Of a stretch of DNA of 5,570 nt, positions 1 to 5,570 are shown piece after piece. Source of the stretch: Flavobacteriaceae bacterium (lineage in GTDB: Bacteria > Bacteroidota > Bacteroidia > Flavobacteriales > Flavobacteriaceae); NCBI GenBank assembly GCA_947482805.1, contig CANKLK010000138.1, positions 1 to 5,570 on the forward strand, given 5' to 3'. The position numbers were made by a program, and so were the translations under genes. The notes under the pieces were generated by a model. It saw only the letters and a list, made by a program, of their open reading frames with translations. It did not search any database and was not told the DNA's origin. Every line of letters starts with the position of its first letter. Positions within the stretch are counted from its first letter, which is position 1.

Positions 1-501
1 GGTACTATAGGATATACAGTAACCAGCGCTTTTAGTTCTTTACAAACTATTACAGTGAACATAGAAGGATATGGCGCACCGGATTACCAATACAGTTTAG
101 ATGACGGACCACGACAAACGAGTAATGTATTTGAGAATGTTAGTTTGGGCACACACGTAATCCATGTTTGGGATGGTAAAGGCGATATAGCTTACAGTTG
201 TGAGGAGCTCATAATAACAGATGTTCAAATCATAGACTATCCACATTACTTCACTCCAAATGGCGATGGCATTCACGACACCTGGAATATTGTTGGATTG
301 GCAGGACAACCGGGAGCTAAAATCTTCATCTTTGACCGTTATGGAAAATTATTGAAACAAATCAGTTCAACAGGAGTAGGTTGGGACGGAACCTATAACG
401 GCTATCTTATGCCATCAGACGACTACTGGTTTACGGTTGATTATGCAGAAGAAAACGGCGTAATGAAACAGTTTAAAGCGCACTTTGCGATGAAGCGATA
501 G
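1..501 (+). CDS. T9SS type B sorting domain-containing protein, C-terminal part (5' end outside window)
   Basis: The frame is open from base 1 and ends at TAG 499-501, leaving 166 residues of a longer protein. A GTG at base 55 lies in frame, but coding-like sequence continues upstream, so it is not taken as the start. Residues about 17-75 resemble the short Ig-like or SprB-like repeats of flavobacterial surface proteins (YQYSLDDGP, then SNVFENVSLGTHVIHV). Residues about 80-166 match the gliding motility-associated C-terminal (CHU_C, type B sorting) domain: YPHYFTPNGDGIHDTW at 80-95, IFDRYGKLLKQI at 110-121, GWDGTYNG at 127-134, and the basic end HFAMKR. In this family the domain sends the protein through the type IX secretion system to the cell surface or medium. 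The passenger function cannot be told from this fragment; it could be an adhesin or an enzyme. It is convergent with lpdA. Confidence 0.93.
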   Translation, partial: GTIGYTVTSAFSSLQTITVNIEGYGAPDYQYSLDDGPRQTSNVFENVSLGTHVIHVWDGKGDIAYSCEELIITDVQIIDYPHYFTPNGDGIHDTWNIVGLAGQPGAKIFIFDRYGKLLKQISSTGVGWDGTYNGYLMPSDDYWFTVDYAEENGVMKQFKAHFAMKR

Positions 502-507
502 TGATTT

Positions 508-521
508 GAGTTATGAGTTAT
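508..521. repeat. Two tandem copies of heptamer GAGTTAT
   Basis: GAGTTAT occurs twice head to tail, starting seven bases after the stop of the secreted-protein gene. Two copies alone are weak evidence. It is listed because a second heptamer repeat (GCCTAAT) sits at another gene end in this window, at 4021-4045. No function is assigned. Confidence 0.4.
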
Positions 522-543
522 AAATTAAAGCCCTAATTATATG

Positions 544-591
544 TCGGGGATTTTTTATGTGATAGAAATTGATTGGTGATTATAGCCCCGA
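544..591. repeat. Short GC-rich inverted repeat downstream of the sorting-domain gene
   Basis: TCGGGG (544-549) can pair with CCCCGA (586-591) across a 36-base AT-rich loop. TCGGGG is followed at once by A and six T. CCC at 531-533 could pair instead with GGG at 547-549, giving a weak stem in front of the T run. Either structure could contribute to termination of the plus-strand gene, but both are poor next to the hairpins at 625-707. Confidence 0.3.
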
Positions 592-624
592 TTACTTCAA
601 GGAGTGTTTATCTATTACACTAAA

Positions 625-656
625 AGAAAACCGCCAATCACGCGGTTTTCTGTTTT
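625..656. terminator. Rho-independent terminator between convergent genes
   Basis: GAAAACCGC (626-634) and GCGGTTTTC (642-650) form a perfect 9-bp stem with a 7-base loop, extended by an A625-T651 pair. Plus-strand reading gives a T-rich tail (TGTTTT). Minus-strand reading gives TTTTC in the stem, followed by TTTTA. It can therefore stop transcripts from either side. It is the best candidate for ending the sorting-domain gene and would back up the lpdA terminator. Confidence 0.8.
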
Positions 657-670
657 CATAAAATGCACTA

Positions 671-707
671 TTAAAAAAAATCCGATTTGTTTTCACAAAA
701 CGGATTT
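671..707 (-). terminator. Rho-independent terminator for lpdA
   Basis: AAATCCG (678-684) pairs with CGGATTT (701-707). After one A-A mismatch the stem continues with TTTGT (686-690) and ACAAA (695-699), closed by a TTTC tetraloop. Read on the minus strand, the hairpin runs into eight T (complement of A673-A680). It lies about 50 bases past the lpdA stop, as expected of an intrinsic terminator for that gene. Confidence 0.83.
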
Positions 708-758
708 CTTATAAATCGTATACTTTTTACTTCGTATAGGGAACTTCCAACTTCGTTT

Positions 759-2147
759 TTACAAATGTATCACCTCTCCATAAGCATCTGCCACAGCTTC
801 CATAACAGCTTCGCTCATGGTTGGATGCGGGTGAATTGATTTTAGGATTTCGTGTCCCGTAGTTTCTAGTTTACGAGCTACAACAGCTTCTGCAATCATA
901 TCGGTAACACCAGCACCAATCATGTGACAACCTAACCATTCGCCATATTTTGCATCAAAAATTACTTTTACAAATCCATCCGGAGTTCCAGCAGCTTTTG
1001 CTTTTCCGGATGCTGAAAACGGGAATTTTCCAATCTTCAATTCGTATCCTTTTTCTTTAGCTTGTTTTTCAGTTAAACCAACAGAAGCAATTTCCGGAGT
1101 AGCATAAGTGCAACCAGGAACATTTCCATAATCGATTGGATCTACATGTAAACCTTTGATTTTTTCCACACAATTAATTCCTTCTGCCGAAGCAACGTGA
1201 GCTAATGCTTGTCCCGGAGTTACATCGCCTATAGCATAATATCCCGGAACATTGGTTTGATTATAAGCATTTACTAAAATTTTATCTTTATCTGTTGCGA
1301 TACCAACTTCTTCTAAACCGATATTTTCGATATTGGTTTTGATTCCAACTGCCGAAAGTAAAATATCAGCTTCAAGAATTTCTTCACCTTTAGCAGTTTT
1401 TACAAAGGCTTTAACACCTTTACCCGTAGTATCGACTTTTTCTACCGATGAATTGGTCATTATTGTAATCCCGGCTTTTTTCAACGAACGCTCAAATTGT
1501 TTTGAGATATCTTCGTCTTCCACAGGAACCACATTAGGCATAAACTCAACAATAGTAACTTCAGTTCCCATAGCGTTATAAAAATGAGCAAATTCCACTC
1601 CGATAGCACCCGAACCTACAATGATCATTTTCTTTGGCTGTGTTGGCAATGTCATCGCCTTACGGTAACCAATTACTTTTACACCATCTTGTGGCAAGTT
1701 TGGCAATTCACGCGAACGCGCACCAGTAGCAATGATAATATGATCTGCTGAATATTCAGTAACTTTTCCGTCTGCAGCAGTAACATCCACTTTTTTACCT
1801 GGTTTGATTTTACCAAAACCATCAATAACGTCAATTTTATTTTTTTTCATTAAGAACTGAACACCTTTGCTCATTCCGTCAGCAACGTCTCTGGAACGTT
1901 TTACTACCGCAGTGAAGTCTTTGTCAAATTCTTTTATGGTTAATCCATAATCAGAAGCATGTTTTAGGTAATCAAAAACCTGAGCCGATTTTAGTAATGC
2001 TTTGGTTGGAATACAACCCCAATTTAGGCAAACTCCGCCAAGACTTTCTTTTTCGATTACGGCTACTTTAAAACCCAATTGTGAGGCACGAATGGCAGTA
2101 ACATAACCGCCTGGGCCACTTCCTAAAACAATAATATCGTATTTCAT
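759..2147 (-). CDS. lpdA: Dihydrolipoyl dehydrogenase (E3 component)
   Basis: This cytoplasmic FAD enzyme reoxidises the dihydrolipoamide of 2-oxoacid dehydrogenase complexes (and of glycine cleavage where present), passing electrons to NAD+. The 462-residue length is normal. Visible motifs, in order: FAD-binding GSGPGGY at 9-15; the redox disulfide in GGVCLNWGCIPTK (Cys40, Cys45); the NAD-binding GSGAIG at 178-183; the second FAD motif YAIGD (304-308); and the dimerisation-domain active site HPHPTMSE with catalytic His441 and Glu446. All key residues are present. The ATG at 2147 immediately precedes the FAD motif and has no Shine-Dalgarno sequence, only AT-rich DNA, as is usual in Bacteroidota. 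No E1 or E2 gene lies nearby in this window. The gene follows the ABC transporter by 99 bases on the same strand, so read-through or a separate promoter are both possible. Confidence 0.97.
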   Translation of the reverse strand: MKYDIIVLGSGPGGYVTAIRASQLGFKVAVIEKESLGGVCLNWGCIPTKALLKSAQVFDYLKHASDYGLTIKEFDKDFTAVVKRSRDVADGMSKGVQFLMKKNKIDVIDGFGKIKPGKKVDVTAADGKVTEYSADHIIIATGARSRELPNLPQDGVKVIGYRKAMTLPTQPKKMIIVGSGAIGVEFAHFYNAMGTEVTIVEFMPNVVPVEDEDISKQFERSLKKAGITIMTNSSVEKVDTTGKGVKAFVKTAKGEEILEADILLSAVGIKTNIENIGLEEVGIATDKDKILVNAYNQTNVPGYYAIGDVTPGQALAHVASAEGINCVEKIKGLHVDPIDYGNVPGCTYATPEIASVGLTEKQAKEKGYELKIGKFPFSASGKAKAAGTPDGFVKVIFDAKYGEWLGCHMIGAGVTDMIAEAVVARKLETTGHEILKSIHPHPTMSEAVMEAVADAYGEVIHL

Positions 2148-2160
2148 ATTTGTGTAATTT

Positions 2161-2204
2161 CTAAATAATTTAGACTGCGAATTTAAGGATTTATTTTAAA
2201 ATAA
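2161..2204. repeat. Two AT-rich palindromes in the lpdA leader region
   Basis: CTAAAT-A-ATTTAG (2161-2173) is a perfect 6+1+6 palindrome and TTATTTTAAAATAA (2191-2204) a perfect 14-base one. They lie 14-57 bases upstream of the lpdA ATG, in the 99-base gap after the ABC transporter gene. They could be a regulator site or simple AT-richness. I saw no TAnnTTTG promoter element in this gap. Confidence 0.35.
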
Positions 2205-2246
2205 AATAAGAAGTTGAAGCCACTTTAAAATATGCTTGCAAACAAA

Positions 2247-4007
2247 TTATGAATTGTTTTCTACAGAAAACTGCGAATCGTATAATTTTTTATAATAACC
2301 TTCTGCTTTGTTTACCAATTCCTGATGTGTTCCTTCTTCAACAATTTGACCTTTGTCCATCACAATTATTTTATCCGCATTGATTATAGTTGCCAATCGA
2401 TGTGCAATAACTATAGATGTTCTGCCTTTTGTAATGGTTTCGGTAGCTTTTTGAATTAATTCTTCACTATAGGTATCAATTGATGAAGTAGCTTCATCCA
2501 AAATTAAGATACTCGGATTGCTAAGATAAGCACGAAGAAAAGCAATCAGTTGGCGCTGTCCTGAAGATAGCATCACACCACGTTCTTTTACATCATGATC
2601 ATAACCGTTAGGCAAGCTTTTGATGAATTTATGAATCCCAATTTCTTTCGCGGCAGCGATAACTTCTTCAAGAGAAATGGCCGGATTATATAGGGTAATG
2701 TTATTGTGAATAGTGTCTGCAAAAAGAAAAACATCCTGTAAAACAATAGCAATTTGTTGCCGAAGGCTTTCCAATTTAAAATCGTTTATATTTTGATCGT
2801 CAATATAAATTGCACCCGAATTGATTTCATAAAAACGATTAAGGAGGTTAATGATTGTCGATTTTCCGGCACCGGTTGCTCCAACTATGGCTATAGTTTC
2901 TCCGGCATTTACTTTTAAATTGATGCCTTTTAAAACTTCTTCTTTTTCGATATAACTGAAACGAACATTTTCAAAAAGAATGTTACCGTTAAAATGATTC
3001 GCTATTTTTTCGCCATCCGTCTGAACATCGTTATCCGAATCTAAAATATCAAAAACACGATTGGCGGCTATCATACCCATTTGCATTTCGTTGAATTTAT
3101 CCGCAATTTGACGCAACGGATTAAACAGCATTCCGATAAACATTGTATAGGATGTCATTTGTCCAATAGTTGTAAACGGATTACCATTAATAATCTGGAA
3201 ACCACCATAAAGTATAATAACACCTAATGTAATAGAAGAAATAATATCGGCAATAGGGAAGAAGATAGAATTATAAAAGATGGTTTTTATCCATGCTTTT
3301 TTATGCTTTTGGTTAATTTCTTTAAACTTTTCATATTCAATATCTTCGCGGTTAAAGAGCTGTACAATTTTCATCCCGGTAATACGTTCTTGAACAAAAG
3401 TATTTAAGTTGGCTACCTGAGTCCTCACTTCTTCAAAAGCCATTTGCATTTTTCGTTGAAAAATACGGGTGAAATAAACCAAAATCGGCATGGCAACTAC
3501 AACAATCATTGAAAGTTGCCAGTTCATATAAAACATCACAATCAAACATATGAGCATTTTCATAAAATCACTAAAAATCATGAATAATCCCTGACTGAAA
3601 ATCCGTGCAATTTGCTCAATGTCAGAAACGGAGCGCGTTACTAACATTCCAACCGGTGAATTATCAAAATATTTCATTCTGAAAGTCAACATGTGTTGAA
3701 ACAATTTGATTCGGATGTCTTTGATAATATCTTGCCCTAACCAATTTGCCCAATACACAAAAAAGAATTGTGATATAACTTCTAACAAAAGTGCAATTCC
3801 CATGATAAGCGCATAGATTAAAAGGCCTGTTTTACTTGCCGTTTTAATGTAGTTGTCGACTGTAATTTGAAGTAGAAAAGGTCTTAATGCAGCAAAAAAG
3901 GAAAGTAAAATTGCAAATAAAATCACCCCATAATACCTGAATTTATATGGTTTGGTGTATTTTAAGATACATTTAAATAAATGGGTATCAAATGCTTTTG
4001 CTTGCAT
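2247..4007 (-). CDS. ABC exporter half-transporter, MsbA/MDR type (fused permease and ATPase)
   Basis: This is a 586-residue inner-membrane half-transporter expected to work as a dimer, exporting a lipid, drug or similar hydrophobic substrate; the sequence does not show which. Residues about 25-300 form the six-helix type 1 exporter domain, with hydrophobic segments near 25-48, 62-85, 143-180, 245-270 and 283-297. The nucleotide-binding domain spans about 342-575: A-loop Tyr352, Walker A GATGAGKST (376-384, Lys382), Q-loop Gln424, signature LSSGQ (480-484), Walker B ILILDE (500-505, catalytic Glu505), D-loop SSID, and H-loop His536. The signature has Ser in place of the first Gly of LSGGQ, otherwise intact. 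All catalytic residues are present, so a homodimer would have two competent sites. The ATG at 4007 follows the truA stop by 15 bases, preceded by an A-rich tract and not a clear Shine-Dalgarno, so it is probably translated from the truA transcript. Confidence 0.95.
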   Translation of the reverse strand: MQAKAFDTHLFKCILKYTKPYKFRYYGVILFAILLSFFAALRPFLLQITVDNYIKTASKTGLLIYALIMGIALLLEVISQFFFVYWANWLGQDIIKDIRIKLFQHMLTFRMKYFDNSPVGMLVTRSVSDIEQIARIFSQGLFMIFSDFMKMLICLIVMFYMNWQLSMIVVVAMPILVYFTRIFQRKMQMAFEEVRTQVANLNTFVQERITGMKIVQLFNREDIEYEKFKEINQKHKKAWIKTIFYNSIFFPIADIISSITLGVIILYGGFQIINGNPFTTIGQMTSYTMFIGMLFNPLRQIADKFNEMQMGMIAANRVFDILDSDNDVQTDGEKIANHFNGNILFENVRFSYIEKEEVLKGINLKVNAGETIAIVGATGAGKSTIINLLNRFYEINSGAIYIDDQNINDFKLESLRQQIAIVLQDVFLFADTIHNNITLYNPAISLEEVIAAAKEIGIHKFIKSLPNGYDHDVKERGVMLSSGQRQLIAFLRAYLSNPSILILDEATSSIDTYSEELIQKATETITKGRTSIVIAHRLATIINADKIIVMDKGQIVEEGTHQELVNKAEGYYKKLYDSQFSVENNS

Positions 4008-4020
4008 GTTTTTTTCTTTT

Positions 4021-4045
4021 GCCTAATGCCTAATGCCTAATGCCT
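4021..4045. repeat. Heptanucleotide tandem repeat GCCTAAT, 3.6 copies, covering the truA stop codon
   Basis: Three full GCCTAAT units plus GCCT run from the last truA codons into the short gap before the ABC transporter gene. On the coding strand the unit is ATTAGGC. Because 7 is not a multiple of 3, the three TAG triplets (complement of 4023-4025, 4030-4032 and 4037-4039) fall one in each reading frame. truA uses the last of them. The repeat supplies the TruA tail residues EALGIRH. Confidence 0.9.
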
Positions 4046-4775
4046 CGAAATTGTATTCGATTTTGGTTAAATATAATCCGTGTGCCGGTACTGAAAAACC
4101 GGCATTACTTCGGTCTTTGCTATCAATTATTTTTTCGAAATCTTGTAAACTGATTTTTCCTGTTCCGATATTTAACATGGTTCCGACTATGGCGCGTACC
4201 ATATTTCGCAAAAACCTGTCGGCAGCAATAGTAAAAACAAGTTTGTTTCCGTCTTGTTGCCAATGTGCTTCAAAAATAATACAATTAAAGGTTCTTACAT
4301 CCGTATTAACTTTTGAAAAACATTCAAAATCAGTATGTCTGAATAGAATTTGACACGCTTCATTCATTTTATCAATATCCAATGGCAATTGAAACTGATA
4401 ACTTGCTTCGTTTTGAAATGCATCCTTTATGGTATGAATGTGATATTCGTAAGTGCGCTTTGTTGCATCAAAACGAGCATGTGCTGCATTCGCAACTTTT
4501 AGGATATCGAAAATAACAATGTCTTTGGGTAAAAATGAATTGAGTTTGTGCACTAATTGAGGTATGTCAATTTCGGTCTCGTAATCAAAATGAGCAAACA
4601 TTTGTTTGGCATGAACACCGGAATCAGTTCTACCGGCACCAACAATATCAATTTCTGTTTTTAGTAATAGTGATAATGCCTTATTGAGAGTTTCCTGCAC
4701 AGTGTCGGCACCGGGCTGATATTGCCAACCGTGGTAATTTGTTCCTTTATATGCTAATTTGATAAAGTATCTCAA
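4023..4775 (-). CDS. truA: tRNA pseudouridine(38-40) synthase TruA
   Basis: This cytoplasmic enzyme isomerises uridines 38-40 in the anticodon stem-loop of many tRNAs to pseudouridine. Counting from the start chosen here (250 residues), the catalytic motif GAGRTDSGVHA is at 46-56 with nucleophile Asp51. KRTYEYHI at about 106-113 holds the conserved active-site Tyr109. FLRNMVRAIVGTM lies at 188-200 and the family C-terminal motif PAHGLYLTKIEY at 230-241. The open frame extends to TTG 4805 (260 residues; GTG at 4802 is also in frame). I chose TTG 4775 because it gives the family-typical N-terminus MRYFIKLAYKG, and because the best promoter -7 element (4803-4810) overlaps the upstream start. There is no in-frame ATG near the N-terminus. 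The last residues come from a heptamer repeat. It is the first gene of a likely truA-ABC transporter operon, divergent from the phosphoesterase. Confidence 0.95.
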   Translation of the reverse strand: MRYFIKLAYKGTNYHGWQYQPGADTVQETLNKALSLLLKTEIDIVGAGRTDSGVHAKQMFAHFDYETEIDIPQLVHKLNSFLPKDIVIFDILKVANAAHARFDATKRTYEYHIHTIKDAFQNEASYQFQLPLDIDKMNEACQILFRHTDFECFSKVNTDVRTFNCIIFEAHWQQDGNKLVFTIAADRFLRNMVRAIVGTMLNIGTGKISLQDFEKIIDSKDRSNAGFSVPAHGLYLTKIEYNFEALGIRH

Positions 4776-4802
4776 TGTTGAAGTTGCAAAATTTAAAAGC
4801 AC

Positions 4803-4830
4803 CAAAGTTACAAAGTTTTTATGTAGTCAA
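4803..4830 (-). promoter_or_regulatory. Probable truA promoter, Bacteroidota type
   Basis: On the minus strand, TTG (complement of 4828-4830) is followed after 17 bases by TAACTTTG (complement of 4803-4810). This fits the Bacteroidota primary sigma consensus, TTG at -33 and TAnnTTTG at -7. Transcription would begin near 4795-4800, a leader of roughly 20-25 bases before TTG 4775. Confidence 0.55.
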
Positions 4831-4871
4831 TATCTAAAGTTTTCATAACATAAACCTATTTATTTACTTTG

Positions 4872-4879
4872 TAACTTTG
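4872..4879 (+). promoter_or_regulatory. Possible -7 promoter element for the metallophosphoesterase gene
   Basis: TAACTTTG matches TAnnTTTG exactly and lies 23 bases before the ATG, which would give a leader of roughly 15-20 bases. No TTG is present at the usual 17-23 base spacing upstream, so the -33 half is missing or weak. An alternative pairing is TTTG 4868-4871 with CAACTTTG 4888-4895, but that would put the start of transcription almost at the ATG. Confidence 0.4.
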
Positions 4880-4902
4880 GCTCCTTGCAACTTTGCTAAT
4901 TA

Positions 4903-5397
4903 ATGAAAAAAATCCTTCTCCTTTCCGATAGCCACAGTCATATTGATGATACTATTTTGAAATATGTTAATCAAGCGGATGAAGTATGGCATGCCGGCGA
5001 TATAGGTGATTTAATTGTAACCGATTCCATAAAATCATTGAAACCATTGCGTGCGGTTTTCGGCAATATTGATGATGACAAAGCCCGAATGGAATTTCCG
5101 TTGCATAATCGTTTTCTTTGTGAAGATGTAGATGTTTGGATTACGCATATTGGAGGTTATCCCGGAAAATACAATCAAAGCATTCGAGCTGAAATCCAAA
5201 ATAATCCACCCAAGCTTTTCATCTGTGGACATTCGCACATACTGAAAGTACAATTTGATAAAAGTTTAAACCTATTACACATGAATCCCGGAGCTTGTGG
5301 TATTTATGGTTTTCATCAAGTGCGAACGATGCTGCGTTTTGAAATAGATGGCGATAAGATTATGAATTTGGAGATTATTGAAATTGGGAAGAAGTAA
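4903..5397 (+). CDS. YfcE/MJ0936-family metallophosphoesterase
   Basis: This is a 164-residue cytoplasmic phosphoesterase of the calcineurin-like superfamily; YfcE-type members hydrolyse phosphodiesters using two metal ions. The physiological substrate is unknown. All expected metal ligands are visible: Asp9 and His11 in SDSH, Asp33 in HAGDIGD, Asn55 in FGNID, His82 in ITHIGG, and His110 and His112 in CGHSH. The length is typical of the compact family, with no signal peptide or membrane segment. The ATG at 4903 directly precedes the first beta strand (KKILLLSDSH) and lacks a Shine-Dalgarno. It is divergent from truA, shares the inverted-repeat promoter region with it, and ends before a bidirectional terminator. 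Confidence 0.93.
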   Translation: MKKILLLSDSHSHIDDTILKYVNQADEVWHAGDIGDLIVTDSIKSLKPLRAVFGNIDDDKARMEFPLHNRFLCEDVDVWITHIGGYPGKYNQSIRAEIQNNPPKLFICGHSHILKVQFDKSLNLLHMNPGACGIYGFHQVRTMLRFEIDGDKIMNLEIIEIGKK

Positions 5398-5402
5398 AAG
5401 AG

Positions 5403-5423
5403 AATCTGAAACGAGTTCAGATT
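5403..5423. repeat. Perfect 8-bp hairpin just after the phosphoesterase stop
   Basis: AATCTGAA (5403-5410) pairs with TTCAGATT (5416-5423) around the loop ACGAG, beginning five bases after the TAA. No T run follows on the plus strand, so it is not a terminator by itself. It may protect the 3' end or assist the terminator that begins six bases further on. Confidence 0.6.
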
Positions 5424-5428
5424 AAATA

Positions 5429-5460
5429 AAAAACCCATCTGTTTAACGAGACGGGTTTTT
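5429..5460. terminator. Bidirectional rho-independent terminator
   Basis: AAAAACCC (5429-5436) pairs with GGGTTTTT (5453-5460). After one A-C mismatch, TCT (5438-5440) pairs with AGA (5449-5451), around the 8-base loop GTTTAACG. A-rich DNA on the left and T-rich on the right give a U-tract in both directions, matching its place between the convergent phosphoesterase and downstream minus-strand genes. Confidence 0.85.
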
Positions 5461-5489
5461 CGCAGCACTAAAAAACTAAGTTTATAGGT

Positions 5490-5570
5490 TTATCGCAATC
5501 GATCCACAGATTTTACGAGATCTTCGTCCTTTTTTATGGCTTTGTTGGCCAAAACCAAAATTACGATAGA
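5490..5570 (-). CDS. C-terminal end of a probable DUF4293 family membrane protein (5' end outside window)
   Basis: Read on the minus strand from the window edge, the frame gives 26 residues: SIVILVLANKAIKKDEDLVK followed by SVDRLR, then TAA (complement of 5490-5492). The start is the end of a hydrophobic segment and the rest a charged tail, which fits the last transmembrane helix and cytoplasmic end of a small membrane protein. From memory of flavobacterial genomes, DUF4293 proteins end in this way and often lie next to this phosphoesterase and truA, with rho further on. That assignment is recall, not a search result. A bidirectional terminator lies just downstream, which supports a real gene end. 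Confidence 0.75.
   Translation of the reverse strand, partial: SIVILVLANKAIKKDEDLVKSVDRLR

Larger units (their letters stand above)
4802..4880. repeat. Perfect 15-base inverted repeat spanning the truA / phosphoesterase intergenic region
   Basis: CCAAAGTTACAAAGT (4802-4816) is the exact reverse complement of ACTTTGTAACTTTGG (4866-4880), separated by 49 bases. Each arm contains TAACTTTG reading outward, toward truA on the minus strand and toward the phosphoesterase on the plus strand. A partial direct copy (TGCAACTTTG, 4886-4895) follows the right arm. The pair may be a divergent promoter, a symmetric operator, or a dispersed intergenic repeat. Confidence 0.85.

Noticed and set aside
97..309. 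Open frame of 70 codons on the minus strand inside the sorting-domain gene
   Set aside because: It is fully antisense to the conserved type B sorting domain, with nothing recognisable in the product.
1333..1581. Open frame of 82 codons on the plus strand inside lpdA
   Set aside because: It is antisense to a well-conserved enzyme gene, shows no recognisable domain, and has no promoter or start context of its own.
1840..1847. Run of eight A on the coding strand of lpdA (codons around Lys101-Asn103), a possible slippage site
   Set aside because: The frame is intact and the product full length. Such A runs are common in AT-rich genomes, and nothing suggests programmed slippage.
2565..2571. LSSGQ instead of LSGGQ in the ABC signature as a sign of a degenerate ATPase site
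   Set aside because: Walker A and B, the catalytic Glu and the H-loop are intact, and Ser at this position is a common tolerated variant in exporters. It does not indicate loss of function.
4021..4045. Resemblance of ATTAGGC repeats to TTAGGC telomere repeats, or to a CRISPR or minisatellite array
   Set aside because: The period is seven, not six, there are under four copies with no spacers, and the context is a bacterial operon.
4033..4353. Open frame of 106 codons on the plus strand inside truA
   Set aside because: It is antisense to conserved TruA motifs and its translation looks like a reverse-complement shadow with no family features.
5035..5253. Open frame of 72 codons on the minus strand inside the phosphoesterase gene
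   Set aside because: It covers conserved metal-ligand codons on the other strand and has no independent support.

Overview
This window looks like an ordinary, mostly core-genome stretch of a Bacteroidota chromosome, most likely a Flavobacterium-type organism. The evidence is low GC, a type IX secretion (T9SS) type B sorting domain, starts without Shine-Dalgarno sequences, TAnnTTTG -7 promoter elements, and gene content typical of Flavobacteriaceae. I found no sign of an undescribed multi-gene system. The noteworthy items are small non-coding structures between genes.

Layout. Bases 1-501 (+) encode the C-terminal end of a secreted or surface protein whose beginning lies outside the window. 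Bases 502-758 are a convergent intergenic region with two strong hairpin terminators. Next come three minus-strand genes, read right to left: truA (tRNA pseudouridine synthase), an MsbA-type ABC exporter half-transporter starting 15 bases after truA, and lpdA (dihydrolipoyl dehydrogenase) 99 bases after that. Bases 4806-4902 are a divergent promoter region built on a perfect 15-base inverted repeat, each arm carrying a TAACTTTG element pointing toward one gene. A YfcE-type metallophosphoesterase runs on the plus strand (4903-5397). It converges, across a bidirectional terminator, on the C-terminal 26 codons of a minus-strand gene that resembles a DUF4293 membrane protein.

How the genes relate. 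truA and the ABC exporter look co-transcribed. lpdA may be read from the same transcript or from a promoter I could not identify. The functions (tRNA modification, lipid or drug export, E3 of 2-oxoacid dehydrogenase complexes, a small phosphoesterase) are housekeeping and do not form one pathway. The T9SS cargo is unrelated and is insulated by the terminators at 625-707.

The most interesting details are the inverted-repeat divergent promoter, the heptanucleotide repeat at the end of truA that places TAG stops in all three frames, and the evidence that truA starts at an internal TTG.
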